NCBI RefSeq assembly: GCF_947179515.1
Contig: NC_067473.1
Coordinates: 100,343,782 to 100,407,781 of the forward strand
Direction of reading: 5' to 3'
Source of the DNA: Apodemus sylvaticus
Lineage: Eukaryota > Chordata > Mammalia > Rodentia > Muridae
Length of the DNA stretch: 64,000 bases
Each line of letters starts with the position of its first letter. Position 1 is the first letter of the stretch. The translations under genes were made by a program, and so were the position numbers. Shown here piece after piece: positions 11,640 to 22,799 of this stretch. The notes beneath the pieces were generated by a model that saw only the letters and a list, made by a program, of their open reading frames with translations, did no database searches and had not been told where the DNA came from.

Positions 11640-12250
11640 CTACCTTATGAGGGAGTGTCCCATGGACCAAGATAGCAATTGTCATAGCAACCGTCACACT
11701 GCTGTGATCAAGAAGACCCTTTGAGGAACTGAAAACAGAACCTTAGGCACATCTGTTGCTTTCGCTCCCATCCTCCTCCGACAGCCTGGGTGGTGCACTC
11801 CACACCCTTTCAAGTTTCCAAAGCCTCCCACCTGCTCCCCACCCCAGCACCTGGCCAAGGCTGTATCCAGTACTAGGATGAAAATGATACCCATCTCCAT
11901 CTTGTTTGATATTACTCTGTCTCAAGCCCCATGTTAGTCTTCAATTCCAATACTTTTCCACTGTCAAAACTCGACTTGGAATAATCAGTGTCCTTGAAGA
12001 GTTCTGTTATAGTTACTGGGCCCATATGCAATGTAAGACATGTGGAAAAGATGTTTCATGGGACCCAGACAGCTTCTAGAAGTTCCTGAGAGTGGCAAAA
12101 AAAGTGTTGTGCTAAATAGTTTGGTCATCTTGAGGCTGAGAAACTAGAAAATACAGGGATGGACTATATCAGTATTTCAGGATAGTTGGCAGTAAACGCC
12201 TCACAGCCCACAACAGAAGTATTCTCTTCTTGCTATATCCCTTTTCCATC
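11640..12250 (+). promoter_or_regulatory. Kappa 3' enhancer (E3'-kappa)
   Basis: The core reads like the mouse 3' enhancer from memory. It has a CRE-like CCGTCACACTG (11691-11701), a PU.1/IRF4 composite at 11723-11736, and E-boxes CATCTG (11750), CACCTG (11829) and CACCTG (11848). A long conserved tail runs through CCCATCTCCATCTTG and GAATAATCAGTGTCC to the CTTCTTGCTATATCC block near 12225. It lies 10.5 kb past the Igkc stop, slightly further than the roughly 9 kb in mouse. It drives high kappa expression in late B cells and contributes to hypermutation. The limits are approximate. Confidence 0.92.
11723..11736 (+). promoter_or_regulatory. PU.1/IRF4 composite element (EICE) in the 3' enhancer
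   Basis: GAGGAACTGAAAAC contains the ETS half GGAA and the IRF half GAAA with 2 bp between them (CT), the canonical layout. It is unchanged from mouse as I remember it. It is the site where PU.1 recruits IRF4/IRF8. Confidence 0.92.
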
Positions 12251-13084
12251 CATGCAGATGGCTGTCTTCATATTCGTTCTAGATATTGGTTCCTACTCAA
12301 GTCAAGTCATCTGACCTTCACCAAGAAATCCCAGCATCTAGGAAAGGAAATTGTGTGTTTGGATAGGTGAATAGTCACATTTGTTCATCTTGTGGGTGGC
12401 TCTTGAGGCAGAATCTCACTATGAAGCCTAGGTTGGTCTCAAATCCTTAATCCTCCCATTTAAGATGGTTATAGATATATGTTGGGCTTCATTCCAATCA
12501 TTGGTTTCTCCATGCACCTGCTTCTGGATTTTGTTCTATAAATAATATAGTCAATGATAAGAAGTTCCAGTGTCAAGGTGCTCCCAGTCTAAGGTGGACA
12601 CAATCAACTGGAAGTTGCCACATGGAGTAAGTGGGTATGGGTGAGTTATATAGACAGTTCTACAGAACCAAGCTACAAAAGAATCAAGCACACAACATGT
12701 GTTGAAGGTCAAAGGAAGTGTATACCCTCATCCACCTGCCAACTGCTAGCAAAGCTTGGAACTACCTGGCACCAAGGACAATCCTCACAGATCACTTCAA
12801 TGCTTCAGCCCTCTGACTGGGACTGTCATGTGGGAGTTCATCAATTACAAACTCATTTGCTCTTCCTTTGTCTTTAGTTCTCTGCCTATATTAAAGCAAT
12901 ACCTATAAAAATCTCTACCTCATGGCCACTCTGAACAATAAATAAAATACTACATATAATCTACTTATTATAAGACATGGTATAACACATATGCTCACAC
13001 CTTTTATAGTGTCTTTTTTATTCATCTGTTTGGTTGAAATTTTGATTTTTGTGGCTGTTGCTGTTGCTACTACTGTGCTTATTT
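12251..13084. other. Intergenic stretch downstream of the 3' enhancer
   Basis: It contains a degenerate reverse B1 (about 12400-12490: GGCAGAATCTCACTATGAAGCC, then TTGGTCTCAAATCC). The remainder shows no gene or named repeat. Confidence 0.55.
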
Positions 13085-13256
13085 GGGTTTTTTGTTTTTG
13101 TTTTTGTTTTTGTTTTTGTTTCTGTTTTTTGAGACAAAGCCTCCTTCTGGATATCCCTGGTTGACCTTTGTTCTTCACTATGAAGAACAAAGTAGCCTCA
13201 AATTTGCAGTGATCCTTCTGCCTCCACCTCCCAAGTGCTTACCATGTACCACCATC
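13085..13256 (-). mobile_element. B1 SINE, reverse orientation
   Basis: A (TTTTTG)n tail complement at 13085-13128 is followed by GAGACAAAGCC, GTAGCCTCAAATTTGCAGTGATC, CTGCCTCCACCTCCCAAGTGCT and ACCATGTACCACCA. Confidence 0.75.
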
Positions 13257-13706
13257 ATATTTTTAATTATTAACAGGTTCTTGGGCCCAGTAAATATGCT
13301 CCCTGAAGTAATCCCACAAGGAATCCTGCAGTTTAGACTGAAATATTTGTTTCTTTCAATATGCAATAACACAATTACCAATTTAACAGGAAATGGTGAT
13401 TTAAAAAAATCTCACAGTTGGGAATTTAGAGAAAATGGGGCACAAGGTAAAGATATTGTTTGCCAATCCTGTATCCCAGGCCTAGAGAGCTAGGTCAGAT
13501 CCACATATTCCCCCAACCACACCATCCAGTACCATAAAGGAATTTAGGAAATGTTGCAAGGTACGTGTGCATCTCAAAAGACTAATATTTTATATTGAAG
13601 AATAAAAGAAATGTACTTCCTAATCACAAGCATAGAGTTTCACGAGATCCAACCTTCCAGCTGCCTCCCCCCACCAGGATAGTGAATTGAGGCTGTGCTC
13701 TTTACC

Positions 13707-13709
<3 letters not shown>

Positions 13710-13769
<60 letters not shown>

Positions 13770-13809
13770 GACAGAGAGAGACAGAGAGAGACAGAGAGAG
13801 ACAGAGAGA
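13710..13809. repeat. (GA)n / (GACAGAGA)n microsatellite
   Basis: About 50 bp of pure GA is followed by GACAGAGAGA units with regular C interruptions. The apparent Ser/Leu-rich or Arg/Glu-rich reading frames across it are repeat artefacts. Confidence 0.95.
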
Positions 13810-14496
13810 CCCTGGATACTAAAATAGCACAAACACTCATTGGCTTACAAATCAAGTTAGACCTACCTTCAGTTCATAGTCAGGGAATGATGATGAATTT
13901 TATATTTTTGGCCTTTCATGGTGCAGGGATTTTTTTAAGGGAATGAACGAACATTATAGATAGAATATAAAAAACAAACAAAAACTAACAACCAGAATAT
14001 ACGTGGCCTTGGGGAATTAGGACATAGCTGACACAGAAATTATAAGAGATTGAAGTTTTTGCCCCCACTTGTCTTGTTTTGTCCTATAGTGAACTGATTG
14101 TCCTATTCAATTGTTTTGAGTCCCTGAATTGTTTTGTCCTATAGATGTGACTTGCACATTAAAATCAGAGGAAGAACTGGGGAAGGTACTCCAGGATCAG
14201 GAGGATGTGGCAAGCCCTGCCCTGGGGCTGGAGCATGACCCACATGTCATGTCACCTTCCTTCCAGTCGGAGCCTCAGTCTCCACACAAAGTCTTAAATG
14301 TGCTGCCTGGGAAGGAGGAAGAGGAGGAGGAGGGCTTCTGGCCTACTCCTACTCAGTCCACAATGTTCTCTCTCAGATATAAGTATCTACACATGGGTTC
14401 CCACTGCACAACTTCTTTTGTCATCAACCAAAAACAGTAATCTAGACATGAGGAAATTCTGGAATGAGGTTCACCATCCAAACACTAAATGGGACA

Positions 14497-14710
14497 CCCT
14501 CTCCCTCCCCCTCTTCCTCTCCCTCCCCCTCTCCCTCTCCCTCCCCCTCTCCCTCCCCCTCTCCCTCCCCCCTCTCCCTCCCCCTCTCCCTCCCCCTCTC
14601 CCTCCCCCTCTCCCTCCCCCTCTCCCTCTCCTCTCCCCCTCCTTGTCTCTCTCTCTGTCCCTCTCCCTCTCCCTCTCCCTTTTCTTCTCCCTCTTCTCCT
14701 CCCTTTCCCC
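14497..14710. repeat. Pyrimidine tract (CTCCCT)n, about 210 bp
   Basis: An almost pure C/T run on the + strand made of CTCCCTCC(CC) units. Homopurine/homopyrimidine DNA of this length can form H-DNA triplexes. Long reading frames here (Pro/Ser/Leu-rich or Arg/Gly/Glu-rich) come from the repeat only. Confidence 0.95.
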
Positions 14711-14744
14711 ATCCATGTCTGGGGGTTCTGGTTTAGTTTTTGTT

Positions 14745-14855
14745 TATTTGGGTTTATTAAGACAGGATTTCTCAATCTATGCAAGTTGTCCTCAATTTCA
14801 TAATCCTCCTGCCTCAACCTCCTGAGTGCTAGAATTGCAGGCGTGTGTCCCACCA
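14745..14855 (-). mobile_element. B1-related SINE, reverse orientation
   Basis: AAGACAGGATTTCTCAATCTATGC, AATCCTCCTGCCTCAACCTCCTGAGTGCTAGAATTGCAGG and CCCACCAT are reverse B1-type blocks. A (TTTC)n tract follows at 14864-14915. Confidence 0.7.
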
Positions 14856-14863
14856 TCTTTAAT

Positions 14864-14915
14864 CTTTCCTTCTTCTTCTTTCTTTCTTTCTTTCCTTCTT
14901 TCTTTCTTTCTTTCT
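14864..14915. repeat. (TTTC)n microsatellite
   Basis: TTTC/TTCTTC repeats in a near-pure pyrimidine run. Confidence 0.9.
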
Positions 14916-15841
14916 GAAGCAATTGAGGCTACTTCATGGGTATGGGTAAGACTATTTATGAAGTATTTCATTTAACAATTTAATGTTTGTGCTTTAATTC
15001 CATAATATGCCCAATTAAAATTAAACAACTATGTAGAAAAGATTTTTTAAAAAAATAGAGGAAAGATAGAGAAGAAAATCATTAATTAAAAAAAAAAAGG
15101 AAAACATTGGGAGGTTGCAATGACTGAAGATGAACTTGGCTGTGTGTGTCTAGAAATGAGGTTGTGTGTTGCTATGTTTGTCACCCGGTCTGCCTCTCCA
15201 TATTCCAGGATCCATTGTTAAATGATATGCTTTTGGAAACTCCAATGGTGATACTAACCAAAGCAGCTCACAGAAATATGGAAAGATTCCCCTAGATTAT
15301 GGCAATAAAAATAGAACCAACTGCAGCCAAAAGGCTAGGAGATGTCATGCTTCACAGCCCACCATGCCTTGCTTTTGACTTACATATACCCTCTATTCCA
15401 GGCATCCTTTAGGATTATAAATGTTAAAGATACAGACAGGATCTTCTAAGGATAACTACCAAAAAAGGATCAAAGTCCTAGAAACAAAGTAGGCATATGT
15501 GACAAATGGCAGCACACGGTCCCCACTGCTGCTACCCTAGCATAAGTACAAACAAACAAAAATACATTCTTTGTCCAGACTGCTGGCTGGTCTCCTACTG
15601 GCTCTCTCCACTCTCAATCTCACTGTAGCTTTTTAACACACTGATGTTCAGAAATACAGTGAGCCCTTTTTCTTATCACAGAAGAAAAAGGAAAGCCTTT
15701 CTCTTTTCCAGTCCTATACCTTGTTGCAATAGATGTTAAGTGATATTAAACAAATTCCTAACATTTGTTTCACTGACCTGCTTGGTACAGCCATAGTAAA
15801 GAACATTATCATCCTTGTTGTGAGATACCAGATACATGTAA

Positions 15842-15925
15842 TGGGCTAGAGAAATGGCTCAACATTTGAAGCACAGACTGTTTGCTCTTCAACAGAGGAA
15901 TTGAGTTTGCTTCCCAGATTAATGT
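15842..15925 (+). mobile_element. B2/B3 SINE 5' fragment
   Basis: GGGCTAGAGAAATGGCTCAAC, then TTGAAGCACAGACTGTTTGCTCTTC and TTGAGTTTGCTTCCCAG, is the tRNA-derived head of a B2/B3 element. Confidence 0.7.
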
Positions 15926-16167
15926 AATGTCCAAAATACTGAGATATAAATGGCTTCACTGTAACACTATCAGATCTGTTAACCTGGAAACTCCTATGAG
16001 CTGTTTCTCTTCGGACATGTCTTGGCTCTACTTCCATCTGACCTGAAGAAATTCCATCATATCTGCAATGGAAATCACTCTCCACTCCATGCTCACCCTC
16101 TTTGATTTTCCACATCACAGAATTCATTAAATACCACCTATCACACGTGTATTTTGACTTGTGCAAG

Positions 16168-16390
16168 TTCCTGGGTCTGGTAGCACAACCTCAAAATCTC
16201 AGCTACTTAAGAAGCTGAGGCAGGAGGAGTTCATGTTGAAGACTTGCCAAGGCTGTGGTGCAAACTTGAAGCTAGCCTGGGTGAAGTCCTGTCTCAAAAA
16301 GACTTCCATAGCTGGGGATATAGCTCCATGGCAGAGTGCTTGCCTAACATGTATAAGGCCCCAAATTTAATCCCCAGTACCACAAAACAA
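16168..16390 (+). mobile_element. B1-like plus ID-like composite SINE
   Basis: A diverged B1-like part (GGTCTGGTAGCACAACCTC, GAAGCTGAGGCAGGAGGA, CTGTCTCAAAAAG) runs directly into an ID-type part (AGCTGGGGATATAGCTCCATGGCAGAGTGCTTGCCTAAC, CCCCAGTACCACAAAACAA). The blocks are described separately here; this is a B4-like composite. Confidence 0.65.
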
Positions 16391-17353
16391 TAATGTGCAT
16401 AACTACAATAAATTTTACAGAGTAAACTTTTATATTTCATAAACTCTGAAGGGACAGAATCTATTGTCCAATAGGCAGAAACTAACACTGTCCTCTTGAA
16501 AAGTGTGTGCCAGAGCATTTAATGATTGTAATCATAGAGAACTTAGAGAAAGCCATTCTTGATTTCCATGCCTCAGTTCATAATTTACCACCACTCATTG
16601 GAAACCAGAACCAGGAGTTTTCAAACCTTGGACCTTACTTAATTTTATCACTGTTATGGGACTTTTTACAAACATAGCACCTTGGTCAGACAAGCATCTG
16701 TTGAATAAATGAATAGATGGGCAAATGAGTTGTTGTTAGCAAAAGAGTATGTTTGTCCCTGTTTGTAGGGTTGTTTTTCTGTGAGCATGAGTGTGTTTGT
16801 TTTCTGGACACACTGACTGACAGAGTGTGACATTGTCACCTTCTGTTTACAGGTGAAGAAGAAGAGCTGTCTAGAGACTTGCTCAAGCGGAAGTCACTTC
16901 TCACACTGCCCTATGCCGTCAGGCCTTCTGTGCACACAAGCAATTGCCTGGATCAATATCACCAGCTCCTGAAGAGTCCTGCTGCACAGGCAATCCACTC
17001 TGTGTGTATTTTTCTTTGTGTCATATTTCTGCATTGTTGCCCGAAGCTCCAGAAACACTTCCTGTCAGGACAGCAGACTCCACCTTATGGAGCCCGACAG
17101 CTAGAAATCATGTTTCACATCTCTTGACTCTGGATAATCTAGTCCTATTCCACCAGCAACCATCCTCCACCCAGTACCATGGCCACACTCACCACCTCTG
17201 AGCACACGTGGATGTGCTGTTAGTGTCAGAGAGTGAGTCTACACTGGGGTTGAGTGATTTGCTCCCGTGTAAGAGTTCATTAAGTTGGCAGGGAAAGAAT
17301 GGCTTAATCACTCTGATTGCTTTAGAATTACTGGAGTTTTACAAGTGGGAGAG

Positions 17354-17389
<36 letters not shown>

Positions 17390-18080
17390 AGACAAATTTC
17401 TCAAACGTCATTTAATAAGAATAAAACGTTTTAAAAGACTTTTCAACTTTTACTGCAATGTATATACATACATAAAAATGATCTGTAATCATTTCAGATT
17501 TATGTTTTAAAAAATTGATCACTTTTCACTCCAGTTAAAACTGTTTTGCAGACATGAGAAAGAGTCTAAAGGCTGGAGGCCAGGTGTGCATGCCTTACAG
17601 CAGTGGACTTACTCCACCTTGTTAGTAGCTAACATTAAAACAAAATTAGAAACCAGGTCTCAGGACTTTCCATTCTGCTCTTTCTCTATACTCTTAGCCT
17701 AACTTAGGCCAGGAGACCCATGCTAGCTGTCCAGTAGCATGAGAGATGAGTGTCCCCTCAGTAACAGAAAGGCCAGAGCATGTCAGCCGCCCTGTTTAAC
17801 TTCTAATTCAGGCAGGAATTTGGTCACTACTACACTCACTGGTGTTAATACTCGTGGATTTAGGGGATGGTTGCATTGGGCAAGTTTTCCTGGGTTGGCT
17901 TAGGTAAAACTTCCAGCTATTAGTGTGACTTGAATCACAAATGTCACAGTTGTGTTGTGTGGTCTCAGGTTCCTCTCCTCGGCAAGAACCCAGTTCAAGT
18001 CCCAGAACAGGAAGCACTGCTGGCTACAGTGTAAAGTGCTACATGGAATCTACGCATTGCTGAAGAACCAAAGCTTTTGG
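16391..18080. other. Intergenic stretch without a gene
   Basis: It has a (GT)n run at 17355-17387 and otherwise no assignable repeat or coding sequence. The frames at 16879-17201 show no family resemblance. Confidence 0.5.
17355..17387. repeat. (GT)n microsatellite
   Basis: About 16 GT units. Confidence 0.95.
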
Positions 18081-18084
18081 TTTA

Positions 18085-18350
18085 CAAGATGTTCTTTTGA
18101 GAGTAAAGCCCATCAGCCAAGAAAGATGTCTGGATGGGGAGACGCCCCAGCAGTTACAGCACTTGCATGAATCCAAGCACGAGGACCTGAGTTCAGATCC
18201 CCATAAAGAACCAGCCACAGCAGGACACATCTCTCACTGCAGCAAGCCTACAGGGACACGGGAGGAGGGAATGAAACAATCCCTGGAAGTAAGTACGCAG
18301 GCAACCAGCCTGGAGTATGCAACGGCAAACATGAGACCCTCTCTCAAATG
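18085..18350 (+). mobile_element. Old B3-like SINE
   Basis: GGGGAGACGCCCCAGCAGTTACAGCACTTGC and AGCACGAGGACCTGAGTTCAGATCCCC are B3/B2 head blocks. A weaker middle and a (CA)n run (18461-18491) follow. Confidence 0.6.
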
Positions 18351-18459
18351 AAGGGAAAGTGAGGACCGGTGCCTCTGACGTCCACACAAAGCAGCATGTC
18401 TTAACTCACATCCAAACACACAAATTATACACATAAAACACACATGCACACATGTGCAT

Positions 18460-18460
<1 letters not shown>

Positions 18461-18491
<31 letters not shown>
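18461..18491. repeat. (CA)n microsatellite
   Basis: About 15 CA units at the 3' side of a B3-like SINE. Confidence 0.95.
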
Positions 18492-18494
<3 letters not shown>

Positions 18495-20150
18495 ATTCAA
18501 AAAGGCGATGTAAATCCCCTGCCCTGTTGTCTACTTGGTAAGCTGACAATTACTTACCATGCTCCTTTTACTTTTTTCCTTTTTTTTTTTTAAGGATTTG
18601 TACTTCTATTAGTTCTTAGAAGAACTGGGTAGTTTTCCAAATGAACAGTAGGACAAATCCCTGAGGCCTGACATCAGAGCTTCCAGAACCTCCCCTTCCT
18701 TTGGACTCAATACTAGGTTATGAGAGAATATGGGAAGGCAGAGACACAGCAGGACAAACAGGAGAGTCCCAGTGCCCACTGTGTGTGTTACATCCCATGC
18801 TCTTTAAGAAAACCATCCACCCAAGGCTAAGACACAAACCAGAAAGGAAGTTCTGCCCCAGAGATGGATGGAGTCCTCAGGTGGGGACCGCTCGATTATT
18901 CAACACAGTCGTAATTCAATATTTTTTAAAAGGTATCTATGTCAATTATTAAAGAAAAAGCCTTTTAAATCCCCCTGTGAATCTCTAACCCTAACATCCA
19001 TTATTTCAGTGCTCACAATATGTTCTTTTCTGATATTTTCATGCATGCTCCATGCATAGCCCCTGGATCCGCCACAAACTCACTTCATGTTCGGCTCTGT
19101 GCACCCAGCCCTTGCTTCTCCCTTGAACTTTGGAGTCTGAACGCTGTGCATTGTTCTCATTCCTGGCTGACGTGGTCTTCTCTCTGTCCTTACAGATCAT
19201 ATCTGTGGTCTTGACTTTTTCCTACACTCATCAGCTGTGCTGGCTCTCCACAGTCTCCATCATTGTGAGAATCCACCTGCTCTCCCTGGGGTATGTTTGA
19301 TCCAATCCAATCAACTGCCCGTTTCCTAACAATCTATGTTGTGATTGTTTCACCTGTATTCATTGGGTCTCATGAAAACACTGCTAGCTTGTTTGATAAT
19401 GGGTTGAAGTGTAGCCCAGTAGCAGAGAACTTGCTGGCATATCCAAGGTCTTGAATTTGATCACCATAACAGTAACAACAAACTAACACATAAATAAAAT
19501 TGCTAACTCAGTTGAGATCAGAGGGCTCATCTTAAACATTTTCTAGGCTCATAGCCAACCCACAAGCTGGTGCTCACAGCAGAGGAAACAGAGCCAACCA
19601 TTTGACCCTGAGTGATTGTTTTGAGTCTTAGCCAGACTCTTGTTGAATAGTGCTATGACTTCTCTTTTTAATTTAATTTAATTTAGTTTAATTTCCACAT
19701 GGCATTGTTAGGAGGGTCTGACCCTCAATGTATTCTTCTTAAATTGATAATAATACCTTTTTCTTGGAGTTGTAGAAATTAGTAAATTTTAATAAATACC
19801 AATGCTTTACAGTATAACCTCTCAAGTTAAGAGAGATTATTAAGCTCCTAAGAGGATTGTTAAGGTCCTAAGAAGAACCTTTACTATTTAAGCCAAAAAG
19901 TAAGAATACTTGTCATGGAAAGGCCCATCCCAAATTTTAAATTGAATCATCTCTCATTTTCTGTGATTCAAAATATACACAAAAGCTCTTAATCAAGCTT
20001 TTGGGTGTATCTAATCATTTTAGAGTGACTACAACAGGTTAAACATCGTGTCAAAATGGTGAGACAGGAAATTTTAAATATCAAACCCATCATTATCCCC
20101 AGCTATCCATGCCAGAACAGCATGTCTGGGAGAATCAAACAAGATGAAGA
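18492..20150. other. Intergenic stretch without a gene
   Basis: An ID-like fragment (about 19400-19490: GAAGTGTAGCCCAGTAGCAGAGAACTTGC, then TTTGATCACCATAAC) and a (TTTAA)n-like tract at 19668-19695 are the only features I can assign. Confidence 0.5.
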
Positions 20151-20800
20151 AAATCCCAAAACAGAGTCCTAATCAGAAACTCAGGCACAGGAAATCAAAG
20201 GCAGGAAGGACCTTAACACCACCACGATCAAGTCCTGTTACAAACAGAGAAACTAGAGAAGCCAACTGAGAAACGAAAGGTCTCACAGAAGCCAGGAAAA
20301 TGCCACAGGGAAGGGACAGGTCACCATTTCGTTACTCTGAACATGAGGTAATGAAGCCGGGGGTTTCCACTCTGCCATATCACACAGAACAGTTTCTATT
20401 TTAAGAGCCCAGCCCTGCACCTGTGCAGTGCAGATGGACTTCGCAAAAGAAGAAATGAAAACAGACTTTTCTCACTGCCCGGCTGGCATGAAGGTGCCGG
20501 ACATAGGCTAGATGAGCAACAAGGAATAAGCCCATCGCCGTTGGCATGCAGGCCATCCAGATGTGGAGTCACTCAACCTAAGATTCCCATTTTTCTCTCC
20601 CCTATCTTGAACCTCAGTACCAAGGGAGAAAACAAGGCAAAGTCAGAAGGAGGAACCGTTAATATCCTGGCTCATGTGTAGTCCCTATTTGCTGATTAAG
20701 CAGAAAGAATGGGAAATTAAATTAAAGAGGGAACAGCCATTGGCCAAAACTGAGGGCCCTTAGGGTTCCCCGCTCCCTGCTCCACAGCCCAGGGAAAAGA
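20150..20800 (+). promoter_or_regulatory. Candidate kappa distal enhancer (Ed)
   Basis: This repeat-free stretch lies 8.5-9 kb past the 3' enhancer, the spacing expected for mouse Ed. Within about 100 bp it has a kappaB-type GGGGGTTTCC (20359-20368), a CACCTG E-box (20418-20423), a CAGATG E-box (20431-20436) and an ETS/IRF-like AGAAATGAAA (20451-20460, one base off GGAANNGAAA). I infer Ed from position and site cluster, not from remembered sequence. Confidence 0.6.
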
Positions 20801-20893
20801 ACAGGCCTAGGAATGATTTGTCAATAAAGGCAGGAAAACATCTTATCATGTCTTCAGTATACTAACAAAAGTACAGTGTGAAAATGACAAACT

Positions 20894-21053
20894 GGCCGGG
20901 TGGTGGCGGCGCACGCCTTTAATCCCAGCACTTGGGAGGCAGAGGCAAGTGGATTTCTGAGTTTGAGGCCAGCCTGGTGTACAGAGTGAGTTCCAGGACA
21001 GCCAGGACTACACAGAGAAACCCTGTCTCGGAAAAACCAAAAAAAAAAAAAAG
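20894..21053 (+). mobile_element. B1 SINE with target-site duplication
   Basis: A full-length B1 with an A-rich tail, flanked by the direct repeat GAAAATGACAAACT (20880-20893 and 21054-21067). Confidence 0.95.
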
Positions 21054-21263
21054 GAAAATGACAAACTGTAAAGCTAGAGAACCTGATTATGACCCTAGTT
21101 ACTGCTACCTTTACCTAGACTTCATTTTCCCCACTTGTAATTTCTTAAGATAATAACAAAGCACACTTCTGGATGTGATTATCACTATAGTGACAGCAGC
21201 ACCCAGGGAAGAGTTGAGGGAAGGTAAATGGTTTTGCTATTTTTTATATTATTCATTTGTGTG

Positions 21264-21266
<3 letters not shown>

Positions 21267-21302
<36 letters not shown>

Positions 21303-21312
21303 GCACACGCAC
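21267..21312. repeat. (CA)n / (CACG)n microsatellite
   Basis: A CA run that passes into GCACGCACACGCAC. Confidence 0.95.
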
Positions 21313-21760
21313 AGCCCCAAGTGTACCATGGCAGACATACGAAGGTAAAAGGGCTACTTGGGAGGAATCAGTTCTCCCATGTAAGTTCTGGGGCTTGGGT
21401 TCAGGTTGTCAGGTTTGGTGGCTAGTGCCTTCACCCACTAAGCCGTTTTCCAGGTCTGTATTCTTAATGTTATCAATATATGTGAACACTGCTAAACAAA
21501 CTCCAAAGCTCAGAGTAGAGACTCACTCTTCTGTGTCTTTACACCAGAACATAAGCAACAGTCCAGGCTGTAGCATCTCACCAGTGACGCAAAGGCCGGG
21601 TTGTACTGCCTTCCCTCTTACGAGGATCTGCCACTCAAGTTGGAAGACTTTTCAAAGTTTAGCTTAAGTCGTGCCATTAGATCATCTTTCTCTATCAAAA
21701 CCTGACCATTCCAGACTTACTGTGTACAGTTTTTAAATATCTGCAAACTCAATTTCTTTA

Positions 21761-21761
<1 letters not shown>

Positions 21762-21789
<28 letters not shown>
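21762..21789. repeat. (CA)n microsatellite
   Basis: About 14 CA units. Confidence 0.95.
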
Positions 21790-21791
<2 letters not shown>

Positions 21792-21806
21792 GGAAAGAAA
21801 GAAATC

Positions 21807-21895
21807 AAGAGGCTGGGGAGAGGGCTCAGTGAGCAAAGCACTTGTTGGGCAAGCATGAGGACCTGAGTTCAAATCCCCAGCACCCACATAAAAAA
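21807..21895 (+). mobile_element. B3 SINE head fragment
   Basis: GAGGCTGGGGAGAGGGCTCAG, then GAGCAAAGCACTTG, GAGGACCTGAGTTCAAATCCCCAGCACCCACATAAAAA. Confidence 0.85.
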
Positions 21896-21923
21896 AGATG
21901 AAATTTAAAAAAATCTCAATTCC

Positions 21924-22130
21924 AGGGCCAGAGGGTGGCTCAGAGCCTGAAAGCACTTGCTGCTCCTGCACAAGAGCCAGGTTAAGATTCCAGAACCCAC
22001 ATCTGGTGGGACCCAATAACCTGTAACTTTCTACAGGATCTGACTCCCTCTTGGTGCCTCTACAGGAATCCAAACATATGTGGCATAAATGCACAGATAC
22101 ACACATATACATTGTTTTTATTCTCAATAA
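21924..22130 (+). mobile_element. B3/B2 SINE
   Basis: GGGCCAGAGGGTGGCTCAGAGCC, ATTCCAGAACCCACATCTGGTGGGACCC, GGATCTGACTCCCTCTTGGTGCCTC and a CA-rich 3' end. Confidence 0.8.
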
Positions 22131-22147
22131 TTGTTTTTATTCTCAAT

Positions 22148-22350
22148 TCAGAGCTTGGAATATAGCTCAGTAAGAAGAGTGTTTGCCTTGTATGTTCATC
22201 CCCAGATCCCATGTAAAAATAGCCAGAAACAGTGACACACACTTGTAATCCCAAGACTGGAAAGGCTAGATTCCTGGGACTCGCTAGCCGTCCAAGCTGT
22301 CTTTCTTGGTGAGTCCATGAAAGGACTTGTCTCAAAAACATAAAGGTGAT
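22148..22350 (+). mobile_element. B4 SINE (ID head, B1-like tail)
   Basis: ID-like AGCTTGGAATATAGCTCAGTAAGAAGAGTGTTTGCC is followed by B1-like ACACACTTGTAATCCCAAGACTGG and TTGTCTCAAAAAC. Confidence 0.7.
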
Positions 22351-22390
22351 GGCACTTTTATGAACAACACCCAAAGTTGTCCTCTGGCAT

Positions 22391-22624
22391 CCACACACAC
22401 ATACATGCACATACACTCACATGCACCTGCATACACACATACATGCACATACACTCACATGCACCTGCATACACACATACATGCACATACACTCACATGC
22501 ACATACACACAGAGAGACACATACATGCACATATACTCACATGCACCTGCATACACACACACATGCACATACACTCACATGCACCTGCAAACACACACAC
22601 ATGCACATACACTCACATGCACCT

Positions 22625-22661
<37 letters not shown>

Positions 22662-22732
22662 TACACTCACATGCACCTACACACAGAGAGACACATACAT
22701 GTACATATACTCACATGCACCTGCACACACAT
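22391..22732. repeat. CA-rich minisatellite, about 38-bp period
   Basis: The unit contains GCACATACACTCACATGCACCTGC. Successive copies of ATGCACCTGC start at 22421 and 22459, a 38-bp step. Further copies have small gains, losses and a CA expansion (22630-22656). ACAGAGAGACACATACATG occurs twice (22508 and 22684), showing a longer second-order unit. His/Thr-rich frames across it are artefacts. Confidence 0.9.
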
Positions 22733-22799
22733 CACAAAAACCTCAGTGCAGAAATGAGAAAATGTCCAGAGTTTGCTGAGTAACCTCAGAAAATTCCCC

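Noticed and set aside
14298..14922. Several long open frames on both strands (up to 175 codons)
   Set aside because: They are translations of the (CTCCCT)n tract; composition is Pro/Ser/Leu or Arg/Gly/Glu only.
22391..22732. Regularly spaced repeat resembling a CRISPR array
   Set aside because: This is mammalian DNA. Units are head-to-tail without unique spacers and grade into plain (CA)n.
22327..22783. His/Thr-rich open frames of 120-150 codons
   Set aside because: They follow the CA-rich minisatellite in three frames at once, which is typical of repeat artefacts.
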